Origin: Janthinobacterium sp. SUN073
Lineage (GTDB): Bacteria > Pseudomonadota > Gammaproteobacteria > Burkholderiales > Burkholderiaceae_D
Length of the DNA: 64,000 nucleotides
Reading direction: 5' to 3'
Assembly: GCF_030397665.1 (NCBI RefSeq)
Contig: NZ_JAPUBT010000013.1
Span: 1-64,000, forward strand
In this document: one piece after another, positions 32,073 to 45,987 of the stretch
Numbering within the stretch: position 1 is the first letter of the stretch
Layout: each line of letters begins with the position of its first letter
Translations under genes and position numbers: made by a program
Notes under the pieces: model-generated
Databases searched by the model: none
Told to the model about the DNA's origin: nothing
Seen by the model: only the letters and a program-made list of their open reading frames with translations

Positions 32073-33935
32073 TTAGTTCATCAGTTCCTTGATGACTTTC
32101 ACGGGCGCGCTGCCGTAGCTGAGGAATTGCTCGTGGAAATCCTTCAGCACGAATTTGCTGCCCAGCGCTTGCTTGCGCTGTTCGCGCAAGTCCATGATTT
32201 CGCTGTAGCCGCTGAAATAGCTGGTCAGCTGAACTGAGCTCAGCTGCACGCGGCGCCATTTTTCCGTCGCTTCACGCTTGGTCTGGAAGGCCTGGCGCGT
32301 CAGCAGGTCCAGCGCCTGCTCCTGCGTCATGCCCTGCACGTGCACGCTGTAGTCGAGGATGGTGTTGGTGACGCTGCGCAAGTTCCACTTCGAATACATC
32401 AGCCACATTTCCGGCGCATTGTTGCCATAGCCCGATTCAAGCATCATGCGTTCGCCATACACGGCCCAGCCTTCGATCATGGCGCCGTTGCCGAAGATGG
32501 ACTTGACCAGCGAAGGCGACTTGTTGGCATACACGAGTTGCGTGTAGTGGCCAGGGATGGCTTCGTGGATGTTCAGGATCTGCAAGATCCAGTGGTTGTA
32601 CTCGCGCAAGCTGCTTTCCGCCTGTTCCGCCGTTTCGCCGTCGAGCGGCGTCACGTTGTAATAGGTGCGGTCCTGCGGACGGTAGGGGCCGGGAGCCTCG
32701 ATGCTGGCGCCAGCCACGCCGCGCTGGTAAGCGGGCGTTTCACGCACGACCAGGGGCTTTTTCGGGTCCATCGTCAGCAGGTTGTGGCTGGTCACCCATT
32801 CCTGCAACTCGGGGATCTGGCGGCGGATTTCCGGCACGAAATCGGCGGGCGCCACGTGATTGCTGGACAGCTTGTCGATCACCATGCCGATCTTGGCAGT
32901 GCGGTCCGCCGGCTTGGCCGTGGCGCCCATGGTTTTCACCCACAGCTCGTCGGACAGGCTATCCATGTGCTCAAGCAACTTTTCGCGCGCGGCCAGGGCT
33001 TTCTGGTACATCTGCTCGGCGCTGACGCTGGCCTGGATATCGTAGGCAAATTTCTGTTCGTACAAGTCCTTGCCGATGCGGAAGGAGCGCGCATTGCCGT
33101 TCTGCGCCAGCGCGGCATCCTGCTCCGTCAGCCAGGCGGCATAGCCTTGCACGGCCGAGCGGGCCGCGGCGATGCGCGCGTTGTACAGCTGTTTTTCGAG
33201 CGGCGTCAGGATGGACGCCTGTGCCGTCTTGTTCAGGTCGTCAAGCACGCTGAGCACGCCGGCGCTCTGGGCGATGGCCAGTTGCGTGTGTTCGCGCGTG
33301 GGGTTGACGATGCTGGCGCGCGCGGCCGCATAGTATTGCGGCACGCTGGCGATGCGCTTGAGCAAGGTGCGCAGGCGCTGCGGCTGCGCCGCGTATTCCG
33401 TGTTCAGGATGAAATCGATGGAGCCGGCCACGTTGTACTGCGCGGGATTCCATTCGAATTCGCGGAAGGTGGTCAGATACCAGCGGTCCGATTGCAGTTT
33501 ATTCGTCAGCAAGGCCAGGTCGGTACGTTGCTTGTCCGACATTTTGCTGGCATTCAGCTTGCCGAACTTGCCCAGCCATTCTTCGATGAAGGCCAGTTGC
33601 TTCTGGCGGCTGGCCGCGTCGGGAATGCTCAGGTTGGCGGCGCCATCGTACTTGCCGACCGAAATCGCGCTTTCCGGGTCCAGGCGCCACAGGGCCGTGA
33701 GGAACTGGCCGCTCAGGTTATTCATGGAGCGGTCGCTGCTGTTCTCGCTGGCGACGGCGGCGACCGTGGCTGCCGTGGCGGCACTGACGACGGCCGCTTT
33801 TTTGGCGCCGGTTTTTTTCTTGCTGCTGCTGGTACTGGCCTTGCCGTTCTTCTGCGGCTTTTTGGCGGCGCTGGCCGGTGTCAGGGTAAAGGCCAGCATC
33901 AATGCGGCGAGCGCAACTTTATTTCTTGTAAGCAT
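32073..33935 (-). CDS. secreted DUF885-family protein (putative metallo-hydrolase)
   Basis: 620 residues with an N-terminal signal peptide (MLTRNKVALAALMLAFTLTP, ASAA) and a Lys/Ser-rich linker. The DUF885 core carries HEAIPGHYTQL (an HExxxxH-type metal site) and GNGAMIEGWAVYGERMMLESG. These proteins are thought to be zinc-dependent peptidases or hydrolases exported to the periplasm; the substrate is not established. It is transcribed alone or after the PH-like gene 165 bp upstream. The 165-bp gap is AT-rich and could hold a promoter. Confidence 0.88.
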   Translation of the reverse strand: MLTRNKVALAALMLAFTLTPASAAKKPQKNGKASTSSSKKKTGAKKAAVVSAATAATVAAVASENSSDRSMNNLSGQFLTALWRLDPESAISVGKYDGAANLSIPDAASRQKQLAFIEEWLGKFGKLNASKMSDKQRTDLALLTNKLQSDRWYLTTFREFEWNPAQYNVAGSIDFILNTEYAAQPQRLRTLLKRIASVPQYYAAARASIVNPTREHTQLAIAQSAGVLSVLDDLNKTAQASILTPLEKQLYNARIAAARSAVQGYAAWLTEQDAALAQNGNARSFRIGKDLYEQKFAYDIQASVSAEQMYQKALAAREKLLEHMDSLSDELWVKTMGATAKPADRTAKIGMVIDKLSSNHVAPADFVPEIRRQIPELQEWVTSHNLLTMDPKKPLVVRETPAYQRGVAGASIEAPGPYRPQDRTYYNVTPLDGETAEQAESSLREYNHWILQILNIHEAIPGHYTQLVYANKSPSLVKSIFGNGAMIEGWAVYGERMMLESGYGNNAPEMWLMYSKWNLRSVTNTILDYSVHVQGMTQEQALDLLTRQAFQTKREATEKWRRVQLSSVQLTSYFSGYSEIMDLREQRKQALGSKFVLKDFHEQFLSYGSAPVKVIKELMN

Positions 33936-34100
33936 AGTTTATCTCTTGAATATTTTGTTGTTTGCTCTCATCAGAAAATAATAAACTGATAATATAAGTA
34001 ACAAACAACTATTGAAAGGTTGGCTTTGCTTGCCAGGGCGGCCAAAGATTAGCATTAATTGCCACGCTTGCGCAGTTTTTTGCCAGGCAAGCCAGCCCCG

Positions 34101-34589
34101 CTAGACGACGATGGCGCTGCCTTGCAGCAGTTCCTGCTGACGCGCATTGATGGCCGCCACGGCATCTTTGCCGCGCGCCATGCCGGTGGCGTGGATTTCG
34201 ATGTCTTGCGTGTAGCGCTGGCTGACGCGCACCGTGTAGGACTGGAACAGCCAGCTCCAGAAATTGGTTTCGTAGACGGCTTCATCCATGTCGCGCCATT
34301 TGACGCCCATGAGTTTCTTTTTCCACGGCAAGATGCCGGAGGCCAGCCAGACGCCCGCCTCATCAATGTACAGCTGATAGCTGCGGATGGTCAGCAGGCG
34401 GTAGCCGACGATCAGGGCCGAGCCGATCAGTACCACGAAGGCGGCGCGCGCGTTGTACTTGAAGGCCAGCGGCAGGGCGGCAAAGAACAGCAGCACGGCA
34501 ATGACGAAAGTGCTGACATAGGCCGTCCAGGATTTGCCGCACAAAAAGGTGGCGCGCTGGCCGGCGCTGGTGGCGATATAGTCGGTCAT
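34101..34589 (-). CDS. small membrane protein with PH-like domain
   Basis: 162 residues. Two adjacent hydrophobic segments (about 22-65: YVSTFVIAVLLFFAALPLAF and AAFVVLIGSALIVGYRLL) are followed by a beta-rich C-terminal domain (YQLYIDEAGVWLASGILPWK, MGVKWRDMDEAVYE). This resembles bacterial PH-domain membrane proteins of the YdbS type. Function unknown. It lies 69 bp downstream of the helicase stop on the same strand, so an operon is possible. Confidence 0.65.
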   Translation of the reverse strand: MTDYIATSAGQRATFLCGKSWTAYVSTFVIAVLLFFAALPLAFKYNARAAFVVLIGSALIVGYRLLTIRSYQLYIDEAGVWLASGILPWKKKLMGVKWRDMDEAVYETNFWSWLFQSYTVRVSQRYTQDIEIHATGMARGKDAVAAINARQQELLQGSAIVV

Positions 34590-34658
34590 GGCGTGGGATA
34601 GAAACAGGGAAAAACGATCATCGCATGGAACGCGGTGGTGCCGCGCATTTTTTCAATC

Positions 34659-38836
<4,178 letters not shown>

Positions 38837-38840
<4 letters not shown>

Positions 38841-40780
38841 GCGGGCAAATTGGCAATATGCACGGGCGGCTCGCCGGCCGCCACGGGCAGGCCGAACACG
38901 CGCTGGTAGAAATACAGTTCCGCCTCCAGCGTGCGCACGATGTTTTCCGCCTTGCGGAAGCCATGTCCCTCGCCTTCGAGCGGCACATACGCGACGGGCA
39001 CGCCGCGCGCCTGCAGGGCATCGACCATCAGCTGCGACTGCTGTGGCGGCACCACCTTGTCATCGAGGCCCTGGAAGAAGATCATCGGGCGCGACAATTT
39101 ATCCGTGTGGTGGATGGGCGAGCGTTCAAGATACAGCGCCTCGGCCTGCGGCTGCGAGGCGATCAGGTAATCGGTGTAGCGCGATTCGAACTTGTGCGAA
39201 TCGTCGTCCAGGCCCTTCAGGTCGGACACGCCATAGTAACTGGCGCCCGCCTTGAAGACGTCGTGGAAGGTCAGCGCGCACAGGGTCGTCAGGCCGCCCG
39301 CGCTGCCGCCGCGGATGATCAGGCGCTCGGGGTCGGCCAGGCCGTTGGCGGCCAGGTAGCGCGCGCCGGCGATGCAGTCTTCCACGTCGACGATACCCCA
39401 TTGCCCGCGCAGCGCGTCGCGGTATTCGCGCCCGAAGCCGCTGCTGCCGCCATAGTTGACGTCGAGCACGCCGATGCCGCGGCTGGTCCAGTACTGCGTC
39501 GCCAGTTTCAAGGTATTGCTGGCCATGCTGGTGGGGCCGCCATGGCTGATGACGATGACGGGTGGTAATGTGCCTGCCGGCGCCTGCACGTCGCCATTGG
39601 TGGGCGCATAAAAAAAGGCGTAGGCCGTGCGGCCATTGCTGCTAGGAAAGCTCAAGCTGCGCGGCACGGACAGGTAAGCCAGCGCCGGCAATTGCGTGAT
39701 CGACTGCGCCAGCACTTCCAGTTCGTGGTTCGACAGGTCGATGCGCGCCAGTTCCAGCGCGATGGTGGGGCTGCCGCCCAGCAGCGCGACGAAGCCGGGG
39801 CCTACGCGCAGTTCGCGGATTTCCTGGTACGGGTGGGGAATCGGCTCCAGTTTCGCCTCGGCCACGTTCAATTGCGCCAGGTAGCTGATGCCGGCCTGGA
39901 TATACGTGCAGACGATCTCGTCGTCGGACAGAAAACCGTACATGCTGGCGCCGAAGGTCCAGTGCGGCGTGGCAAATTCCGCTTCCATCGGGCACAGCGC
40001 CTCGATGTTGGCGCCGTGCAGGCGGTACAGATTCCACCAGCCGCTGCTGTCGGAAACGAAGTGCAGCAAGCCGTTCGGCGACCATTCCGGCTGGCAAATC
40101 GACTCGCGCGCGCCACCGGCGATCAGGCGTGGCGACCCCAGGCTGCCGTCCGCGTGCACGTCAGCCAGCCACAGTTCCGTGCCTTGCCACGGCAGGCGCG
40201 GGTGGTCCCAGCTGATCCAGGCCAGATGGCTGCCGTCCGGCGACAAACGCGGCGCCGCATAAAAATCGTGGCCGCGCGCCAGCACCGTCTCGTGTCCGTC
40301 GAAGCCGACGGCGGCCAGGCAGTTTTCCGGATGCGCGTGCCCTTCTGCCGGGTGCTGCTCGCGCACGGAGATCAGGCGGGCACGGGCCGCATCGACGACG
40401 AAGTCCGCATGGCGCGTGTTGCCGCCCGTGGTCAACGCTTCGGGCGCGGCATCGCCGGCCACGCGGTACAGGCAATTGTCGGCGAAATGCGAAAAATACA
40501 CGGTATCGCCGGCCACGGCATACGCGCCGCCGCCGTATTCATGCACGCGGGTGCGCACGTTGAACGGTGCCGGCGTGAGTTCATCGACCCGCGCGCCGCG
40601 CTGGCGCAGCAGGGTGTTGCGGCCCGCTTCGCTGGCGCGCCCGGCCAGCCAGAACACGTCGGCGCCATCCGCCCCGCCCAGGGCCAGCTGCGTCAGCGGC
40701 GAGGCGCCAGCGGCGACGATGGCCGCGCTGATCGGCGATGGCCAGATGCCATAAGGGGTGCTGGATGCGGTCGAGGTCAT
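38837..40780 (-). CDS. S9-family prolyl oligopeptidase-type peptidase
   Basis: 647 residues. An N-terminal beta-propeller region (residues 20-370) is followed by an alpha/beta-hydrolase domain. The nucleophile is the Ser in [13 protein letters not shown], with an Asp in [12 protein letters not shown] and the His in EGEGHGF. The pattern matches dipeptidyl/acylaminoacyl peptidases of family S9. No signal peptide is seen, so it is probably cytoplasmic. The ATG at 40780 has GGAG upstream; the frame is open a further 72 bp, but that part is not family-like. It is coupled to the downstream SNF2 helicase gene. Confidence 0.9.
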
Positions 40781-40978
40781 GCGGGCTCCGTGTCGTGGTG
40801 GAAAGGGGGGCCTCCAGGCGGCGTCAGGCAGCGCGGCGGCGTGCATCATCATAAAGGAAGGGCCGGCACAACGAAAGTCATCGCTGTGCGTGGCAAATGC
40901 TGCAAAGCGGCACCGGAATCAATGAAATGGCGGCGATTGGATGCGATAATACCGCTTCTCCAAGCTCGATTGCCTGCC

Positions 40979-42064
40979 ATGCCACAATTTGCTCCGCTCC
41001 AGAATGACACTTTCCTGCGCGCCCTGTTGCGCCAGCCGACCGAGCACACCCCTGTCTGGCTGATGCGCCAGGCTGGCCGCTACCTGCCCGAATACCGCGC
41101 CACGCGCGAGCGGGCCGGCTCCTTCCTGGGCCTGGCGAAGAATCCCGATTACGCCACCGAAGTGACCTTGCAGCCCCTGGAGCGCTTCCCGCTCGACGCG
41201 GCCATCCTGTTTTCCGACATCCTGACGGTGCCTGACGCGATGGGCCTGGGCCTGTATTTCGCCGATGGCGAAGGCCCGAAGTTCGAGCGCCCGCTGCGCA
41301 CGGAGCAGGATGTGAAGGCCTTGCAAGTGCCGGACCTGGAGTCGCTCGACTACGTTTTCAAGGCCGTCACGCAAATCCGCACGGAACTCAATGGCCGTGT
41401 GCCACTGATCGGTTTTTCTGGCAGCCCGTGGACCCTGGCGTGCTACATGGTGGAAGGCGGCGGCTCGAAAGAGTTCCATACCATCAAGAAGATGCTGTAC
41501 AACCGCCCTGACCTGATGCACCACATCCTGGCGATCAACGCCACGTCCGTGGCGCAGTACCTGAATGCGCAAATCGATGCCGGCGCGCAAGCCGTGATGA
41601 TTTTCGATTCCTGGGGCGGTGCGCTGGCCGATGGCGCCTACCAGGAATTCTCGCTGGCCTACATGCAGCAAGTGGTGGCGCAGCTGAAACGCGACAAGGA
41701 TGGCGTCAAGATTCCCGCCATCGTGTTTACCAAGGGCGGCGGCCAGTGGATCGAGCAGATCGCCGACATCGGCGCCGATGCCGTGGGCCTGGACTGGACC
41801 GTCAACCTGACGCGCGCGCGCCAGCTGGTCGGGCATAAAGTGGGCTTGCAGGGCAATCTCGACCCTGCCATCCTGTTCGCCAGCCCCGAGCAGATCCGCG
41901 CCGAAGTGGCGAAAGTGCTCAACGCCTTTGGCGCGCCATCGGCAGGCACGGGGCACGTGTTCAACCTGGGCCATGGCATTTCCCAGTTCACGCCGCCGGA
42001 ATCGGTGGCAGCCATGGTGGAAGCCGTGCACAGCATGAGCCGCGCCATGCGCAGCGGCCAGTAA
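40979..42064 (+). CDS. hemE: uroporphyrinogen decarboxylase
   Basis: 361 residues. The start [20 protein letters not shown], the substrate-binding [57 protein letters not shown] and [14 protein letters not shown] identify HemE, which decarboxylates uroporphyrinogen III to coproporphyrinogen III in haem synthesis. The frame is open for 1.3 kb upstream, antisense to the peptidase gene, but the protein begins at 40979. It is divergent from the S9 peptidase gene with a 198-bp gap. Confidence 0.97.
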   Translation: MPQFAPLQNDTFLRALLRQPTEHTPVWLMRQAGRYLPEYRATRERAGSFLGLAKNPDYATEVTLQPLERFPLDAAILFSDILTVPDAMGLGLYFADGEGPKFERPLRTEQDVKALQVPDLESLDYVFKAVTQIRTELNGRVPLIGFSGSPWTLACYMVEGGGSKEFHTIKKMLYNRPDLMHHILAINATSVAQYLNAQIDAGAQAVMIFDSWGGALADGAYQEFSLAYMQQVVAQLKRDKDGVKIPAIVFTKGGGQWIEQIADIGADAVGLDWTVNLTRARQLVGHKVGLQGNLDPAILFASPEQIRAEVAKVLNAFGAPSAGTGHVFNLGHGISQFTPPESVAAMVEAVHSMSRAMRSGQ

Positions 42065-42096
42065 GCAAGCGCATTCCCCTGGCGCAGGGGCGCAAG

Positions 42097-42129
42097 AGGC
42101 AGGCTTTCCAGCGGAAGCCTGCCTTTTTC
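42097..42129 (+). terminator. rho-independent terminator after hemE
   Basis: AGGCAGGCTT (42097-42106) pairs perfectly with AAGCCTGCCT (42115-42124), followed by TTTTCTTT. Confidence 0.85.
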
Positions 42130-42321
42130 TTTGCCGCGCCTTAGCAAGACATACCGACTTATGCACAATTTTTTTTGCTGCGGAAATAAGAGGCAGTCGA
42201 AAATCCATGCCCGGGGATGCTCCGCAAGTGCTTGATTATTAAGAAATAAAAAATGCCTTGCCCGGTGGACTTTGTTGCAATTGATAAGGTTATTCTTCCG
42301 TTTGCCAGCCTTATTCCTTCA

Positions 42322-42343
42322 TTGTCCACAAAGTTATCAACAG
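42322..42343 (+). repeat. 22-bp direct repeat, copy 1 (paired DnaA-like boxes)
   Basis: TTGTCCACA, then AAG, then TTATCAACA and G. It differs from copy 2 at 42734-42755 by one base. Confidence 0.7.
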
Positions 42344-42733
42344 ATTCTGTGGATAAAACTGAAAAGTATTTTGTTAACCGATACTTAGCGTCGATGTTCA
42401 GGTTTCACCTGAAGTGCATGTTGCACCGCATGATAATTGAACAATGTTTCGCCACCCGTCGGGTAAAACCGAACGCTTGCCCGGCAATTGTCAACTTTGC
42501 CGCATAGGGTGGAGATTTTTGTGCAGGGCATGCATCAAAACGGTGCTTATTCCTGTACAAAAAAAATCAGAAATGGTTCAGTTATGCACAGCGGCGGAAA
42601 TGCCCCACGGATTTATCGCCTTCCGGGGATCAATTTTTAAGTCATTGATTTTAAATAGTTAATTTTTCTTGCGTGCCCCTCTTGACGGCGGTCAAAATTT
42701 TCTGTCCACATTTTTATGAAAGTTAATTTTGCT

Positions 42734-42755
42734 TTGTCCACAAAGTTATCCACAG
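42734..42755 (+). repeat. 22-bp direct repeat, copy 2 (paired DnaA-like boxes)
   Basis: TTGTCCACA, then AAG, then TTATCCACA and G. It lies 412 bp downstream of copy 1, and the second box is a perfect consensus. Confidence 0.7.
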
Positions 42756-42906
42756 AATTTTCTTCAGGCATGATGGCACGCTGTCCTGCCTGCTGTTAGG
42801 CGTTTGACGGACGAAACAAGTATCATGGCCCGCTGGCTTGATGCCTGACCTCCCGCCGCGCCATTGACCCTGCCGCGCGCTTTTTTATAAGATAGGCCAA
42901 CTCCCC

Positions 42907-44964
42907 ATGTCGCAGTGCATTTTGACGTCGTGCATCCTGAAAATCGCGCTCGACACGCCCCTGAACGCCCTGTTCGACTACCGCTGGAACGCGGCGGTGG
43001 ATGCGGATGCCGGCGCGGACGTAGCGCTGCCGCAAGTGGGGCAACTGGCGCTGGTGCCGTTCGGCCGGCGCGAGGTGATGGGGCTGATCGTCGGCATCTC
43101 AAGCAGTACCGACGTGCCCGCCGCGAAATTGAAGGACGTGCTGGCCGTGCGCAGCCAGCTGGCGCCGCTGTCGGAGCAGTGGCTGGCGCTGGCCGCCTTT
43201 GCCGCCGATTACTACCAGCGTCCGCTGGGCGAGGTGGCGCTGCCGGGTTTACCGAAGAATCTGCGCGTGCTGACCACCGTGGCGCTCGACCGCGCCATCA
43301 AGAAGCTGGCCAAGCTGGCCGATGCGCACGATGGCACGCCGCTGAACATGCCGGCCCTGAATGCCGCCCAGCAGGAAGCGGCCGATACCATTGGCGGCGC
43401 CCGGGGTTTCAAGCCGACCCTGCTGTACGGCGTGACGGGCAGCGGCAAGACGGAAGTGTATCTGCAAGCCTGCGCCCAGGTGCTGGCGCGCGACGAGGCG
43501 GCGCAAATCCTCATCCTGGTGCCGGAAATTAACCTGACGCCCCAACTGGAAGGCAATATCCGCGCGCGCTTTCCCGGCGTCATGCTGGCCACCCTGCACA
43601 GCAGCCTGTCCGAAGGCGAGCGCATGCTGCACTGGCTGGCCGCGCACCAGGGCCAGGCACGCATCGTGCTCGGCACGAGATTAGCCATCCTGGCATCCTT
43701 GCCGAAACTCAAATTGATCGTCATCGACGAGGAGCACGATCCTTCCTACAAGCAGCAGGAAGGCTTGCGCTATTCCGCGCGCGACCTGGCCGTGTGGCGC
43801 GCCTGGCAATTGCAGATTCCCATCGTACTGGGCTCGGCGACACCCTCGCTGGAAAGCTGGCACCACGCGCAGACGGGGCGCTACCGCAAGTTGGAACTGC
43901 GCGAACGGGCGGTGAAAAATGCCGTCTTGCCACGCGTCAAGATCCTCGACATGGAGCGCGACAAGCCGAAAGATGGCCTGACCTCGCATCTGATCGCCGC
44001 CTTGAAACTGCGCATGGAGCGCGGTGAGCAGTCGCTGCTGTTCCTGAACCGGCGCGGCTATTCCCCCGTCATCTGCTGCGAATCGTGCGGCTGGATCAGC
44101 AATTGCACGCGCTGCACCTCGTTCATGGTGCTGCACAAGCCCGAACACCGGCTGCGCTGCCACCACTGCAGCCTGGAATTGCGCATTCCCCGCCATTGCC
44201 CCACCTGCGGCAACGTCGATCTGCAGCCGCTGGGACGGGGCACGCAGCGGGTGGAAGAGGGTTTGCAGCAATTGTTTCCCGAGGCGCGCATCTTGCGCAT
44301 CGACGCCGATTCCACCCGCAAGAAGGGCAGCGCGCAGGAAGCGTTCGACACCGTGCACCGGGGTGAAGTGGATATTTTGATCGGCACGCAGATGGTGGCC
44401 AAGGGCCACGATTTCAAAAAGCTGACCCTGGTGGGCATCTTGAATCCGGACACGGCCCTGTTTTCGCAGGATTACCGGGCCAGCGAACGCCTGTTCGCCC
44501 AGCTCATGCAGGTGGCGGGCCGGGCCGGGCGCGCTGCGCAGACGGAAGGGGGCAGCGTCAGTGAGGTGCTGATCCAGACGCGCTATGCGCGCCATCCGCT
44601 GTACGACGCCGTCGTCAACCACGATTACGACCATTTCGCCACCACCCTGCTGGAAGAGCGGGCGCAGGCGGCGTTGCCGCCCTACCTGTTCCAGGCCCTG
44701 CTGCGTGCCGAGGCGCCCGAGCTGGCCACGGCCATCGAGTTCCTGCAGGCGGCCAAGGAGTGCATGGCACACCCGCAAGTGACCATCAATGACCCGATTC
44801 CCATGAGCATGACGCGCGTCTACAACGTGGACCGCGCCCAGCTGCTGCTGGAATCGCCCTCGCGGCCGGCCCTGCAGGCGTTTTTAAAAGAATGGCTAAA
44901 TGAGCTGCGCGCCATGAAGTCGCGCGTGAAATGGTCGCTGGAAGTGGACCCGCTCGATATTTAA
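42907..44964 (+). CDS. priA: primosomal replication protein N' (PriA helicase)
   Basis: 685 residues. A 3' DNA-binding domain comes first, then the SF2 helicase core (Walker A GVTGSGKTEVYLQA, DEEHDPSYKQQ, SATPSLESW). The cysteine-rich zinc module is inserted as usual (CCESCGWISNCTRC, RCHHCSLELRIPRHCPTCGN). The C-terminal motif is LMQVAGRAGRA. PriA reloads the replisome at stalled forks. Its stop lies one base from the stop of the converging LysR gene. Confidence 0.96.
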   Translation: MSQCILTSCILKIALDTPLNALFDYRWNAAVDADAGADVALPQVGQLALVPFGRREVMGLIVGISSSTDVPAAKLKDVLAVRSQLAPLSEQWLALAAFAADYYQRPLGEVALPGLPKNLRVLTTVALDRAIKKLAKLADAHDGTPLNMPALNAAQQEAADTIGGARGFKPTLLYGVTGSGKTEVYLQACAQVLARDEAAQILILVPEINLTPQLEGNIRARFPGVMLATLHSSLSEGERMLHWLAAHQGQARIVLGTRLAILASLPKLKLIVIDEEHDPSYKQQEGLRYSARDLAVWRAWQLQIPIVLGSATPSLESWHHAQTGRYRKLELRERAVKNAVLPRVKILDMERDKPKDGLTSHLIAALKLRMERGEQSLLFLNRRGYSPVICCESCGWISNCTRCTSFMVLHKPEHRLRCHHCSLELRIPRHCPTCGNVDLQPLGRGTQRVEEGLQQLFPEARILRIDADSTRKKGSAQEAFDTVHRGEVDILIGTQMVAKGHDFKKLTLVGILNPDTALFSQDYRASERLFAQLMQVAGRAGRAAQTEGGSVSEVLIQTRYARHPLYDAVVNHDYDHFATTLLEERAQAALPPYLFQALLRAEAPELATAIEFLQAAKECMAHPQVTINDPIPMSMTRVYNVDRAQLLLESPSRPALQAFLKEWLNELRAMKSRVKWSLEVDPLDI

Positions 44965-44965
44965 A

Positions 44966-45856
44966 TTACTGCAGGTAATCGCGCGCCGACTTGACGATCT
45001 GCTCGGACAGCAGCTTGGTAAACGGCGTGTCCAGGGTCCACGCATGCCAGCTCAGCGGTACGTCCAGGGTGCTGCCCGGCAGCAGATCGACCAGTCTTTC
45101 TGTCGCCAGCGCTGGCGCGGCCAGGCGCTGCGGCATCAAGCCGTAGGCCAGGCCATCCTGGACGCAGCCGCGGCGCGCCGTTTCCACCGGTAAGGTGTGG
45201 TGCGGAAACGGTTCACGCATGCTCAATTTTTCAGCAAGGAAACGCGCCAGCAAGCCGTGCTGGCCCACCACGGCCGGCGCCAGCTGCACCGCCTCGCTAC
45301 TAAAACCATCGCCGAACCAGTGGCCCGCAAACACGGGTGTCGCCACGCAGACATAGCGCAAGGTGCCCAGCGGCGTGACGCTGGTGGCGGCCGCCGCGTC
45401 CAGCGCTGTACCGGACTCGGCCGCCACGCAGCCGAACACGGAGCCGTCGCGCACCATCTGCAAGGCGCTGTCGCTGTCGGCCAGGCGCACGTCGAGCTGG
45501 CAGCGGGGCGGCGCCAGCAGGGCGGATAAAGTGGCGGGGAACCAGGTGGCCAGGCTGTCGGCATCGATGGCGATGGCGATTTCCGGCATGCTGACGCTGT
45601 TGCCCAAGTCGATGTCGAGCGACGCTTCCATCAGCTTGACGTTGCGGTGATGCACGATCAGGCGCTGGCCCAGTCCCGTCGGCACGGCCGGCTGGCCACG
45701 GATGATCAGCAAGCGCCCGCTGGCGTCTTCCAGCGCCTTGATGCGCTGCGAGACGGCCGACTGGGTGATGCCCAGCGCCAGGGCGGCCTTGTCGAAACTG
45801 CCATGGCTGGCCACGGCGTCCAGCACGGCCAGCGCGCGATAATCGAGTGATCCCAT
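44966..45856 (-). CDS. LysR-family regulator, ArgP-like
   Basis: 296 residues. The N-terminal winged helix (LDYRALAVLDAVASHGSFDK, LGITQSAVSQRIKALE) and the effector domain follow the ArgP/IciA pattern, including the early GLGQRLIVHHRNVKLME. ArgP controls basic amino acid export (argO/lysE) in enterobacteria. No exporter lies here; the divergent neighbour is a flavoprotein disulfide oxidoreductase. The regulator may act on the shared 131-bp intergenic region, which has a LysR-type dyad at 45884-45898. Confidence 0.85.
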   Translation of the reverse strand: MGSLDYRALAVLDAVASHGSFDKAALALGITQSAVSQRIKALEDASGRLLIIRGQPAVPTGLGQRLIVHHRNVKLMEASLDIDLGNSVSMPEIAIAIDADSLATWFPATLSALLAPPRCQLDVRLADSDSALQMVRDGSVFGCVAAESGTALDAAAATSVTPLGTLRYVCVATPVFAGHWFGDGFSSEAVQLAPAVVGQHGLLARFLAEKLSMREPFPHHTLPVETARRGCVQDGLAYGLMPQRLAAPALATERLVDLLPGSTLDVPLSWHAWTLDTPFTKLLSEQIVKSARDYLQ

Positions 45857-45883
45857 TAGCTCAGCTTATAAATTCTAAAAATG

Positions 45884-45898
45884 ATTAGTTATACTAAT
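45884..45898. promoter_or_regulatory. candidate LysR-type operator
   Basis: ATTAG-TTATA-CTAAT is a perfect 5-bp dyad with a 5-bp spacer, 28 bp upstream of the LysR start and about 90 bp upstream of the divergent oxidoreductase gene. Its AT-rich interrupted palindrome suits a LysR site. Confidence 0.45.
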
Positions 45899-45987
45899 AC
45901 ATATATTGCAGCAAAGTAAAACCTTATTTTCGGCAAACGGGTAGTATCGACCGTTAAGCGCAAACTGGAACAAGGATGACTGGCACG

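Larger units (their letters stand above)
42155..42760. other. AT-rich intergenic region with clustered DnaA-box-like sites (oriC-like or DnaA-titrating)
   Basis: The 842-bp gap between hemE and priA has no convincing gene. It holds four exact TTATNCACA sites: 42159-42167 (+), 42348-42356 (-), 42582-42590 (+) and 42746-42754 (+). Near matches are TTGTCCACA at 42322 and 42734, TTATCAACA at 42334 and CTGTCCACA at 42702. A very AT-rich stretch at 42629-42670 lies between two of the box groups and could be an unwinding element. The layout resembles a betaproteobacterial oriC, but dnaA is not in the window. Confidence 0.5.

Noticed and set aside
39692..40978. Upstream extension of the hemE frame by 429 codons
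   Set aside because: It is antisense to the S9 peptidase, and HemE homology begins exactly at the ATG at 40979.
42253..42507. Possible 84-residue ORF in the hemE-priA gap
   Set aside because: It overlaps DnaA-box-like sites, has no ribosome-binding site or family match, and its composition is unlike the neighbours.
42774..42790. Sigma-54-like promoter TGGCACG upstream of priA
   Set aside because: The -12 half (TTGCA/T) does not match at the required distance.
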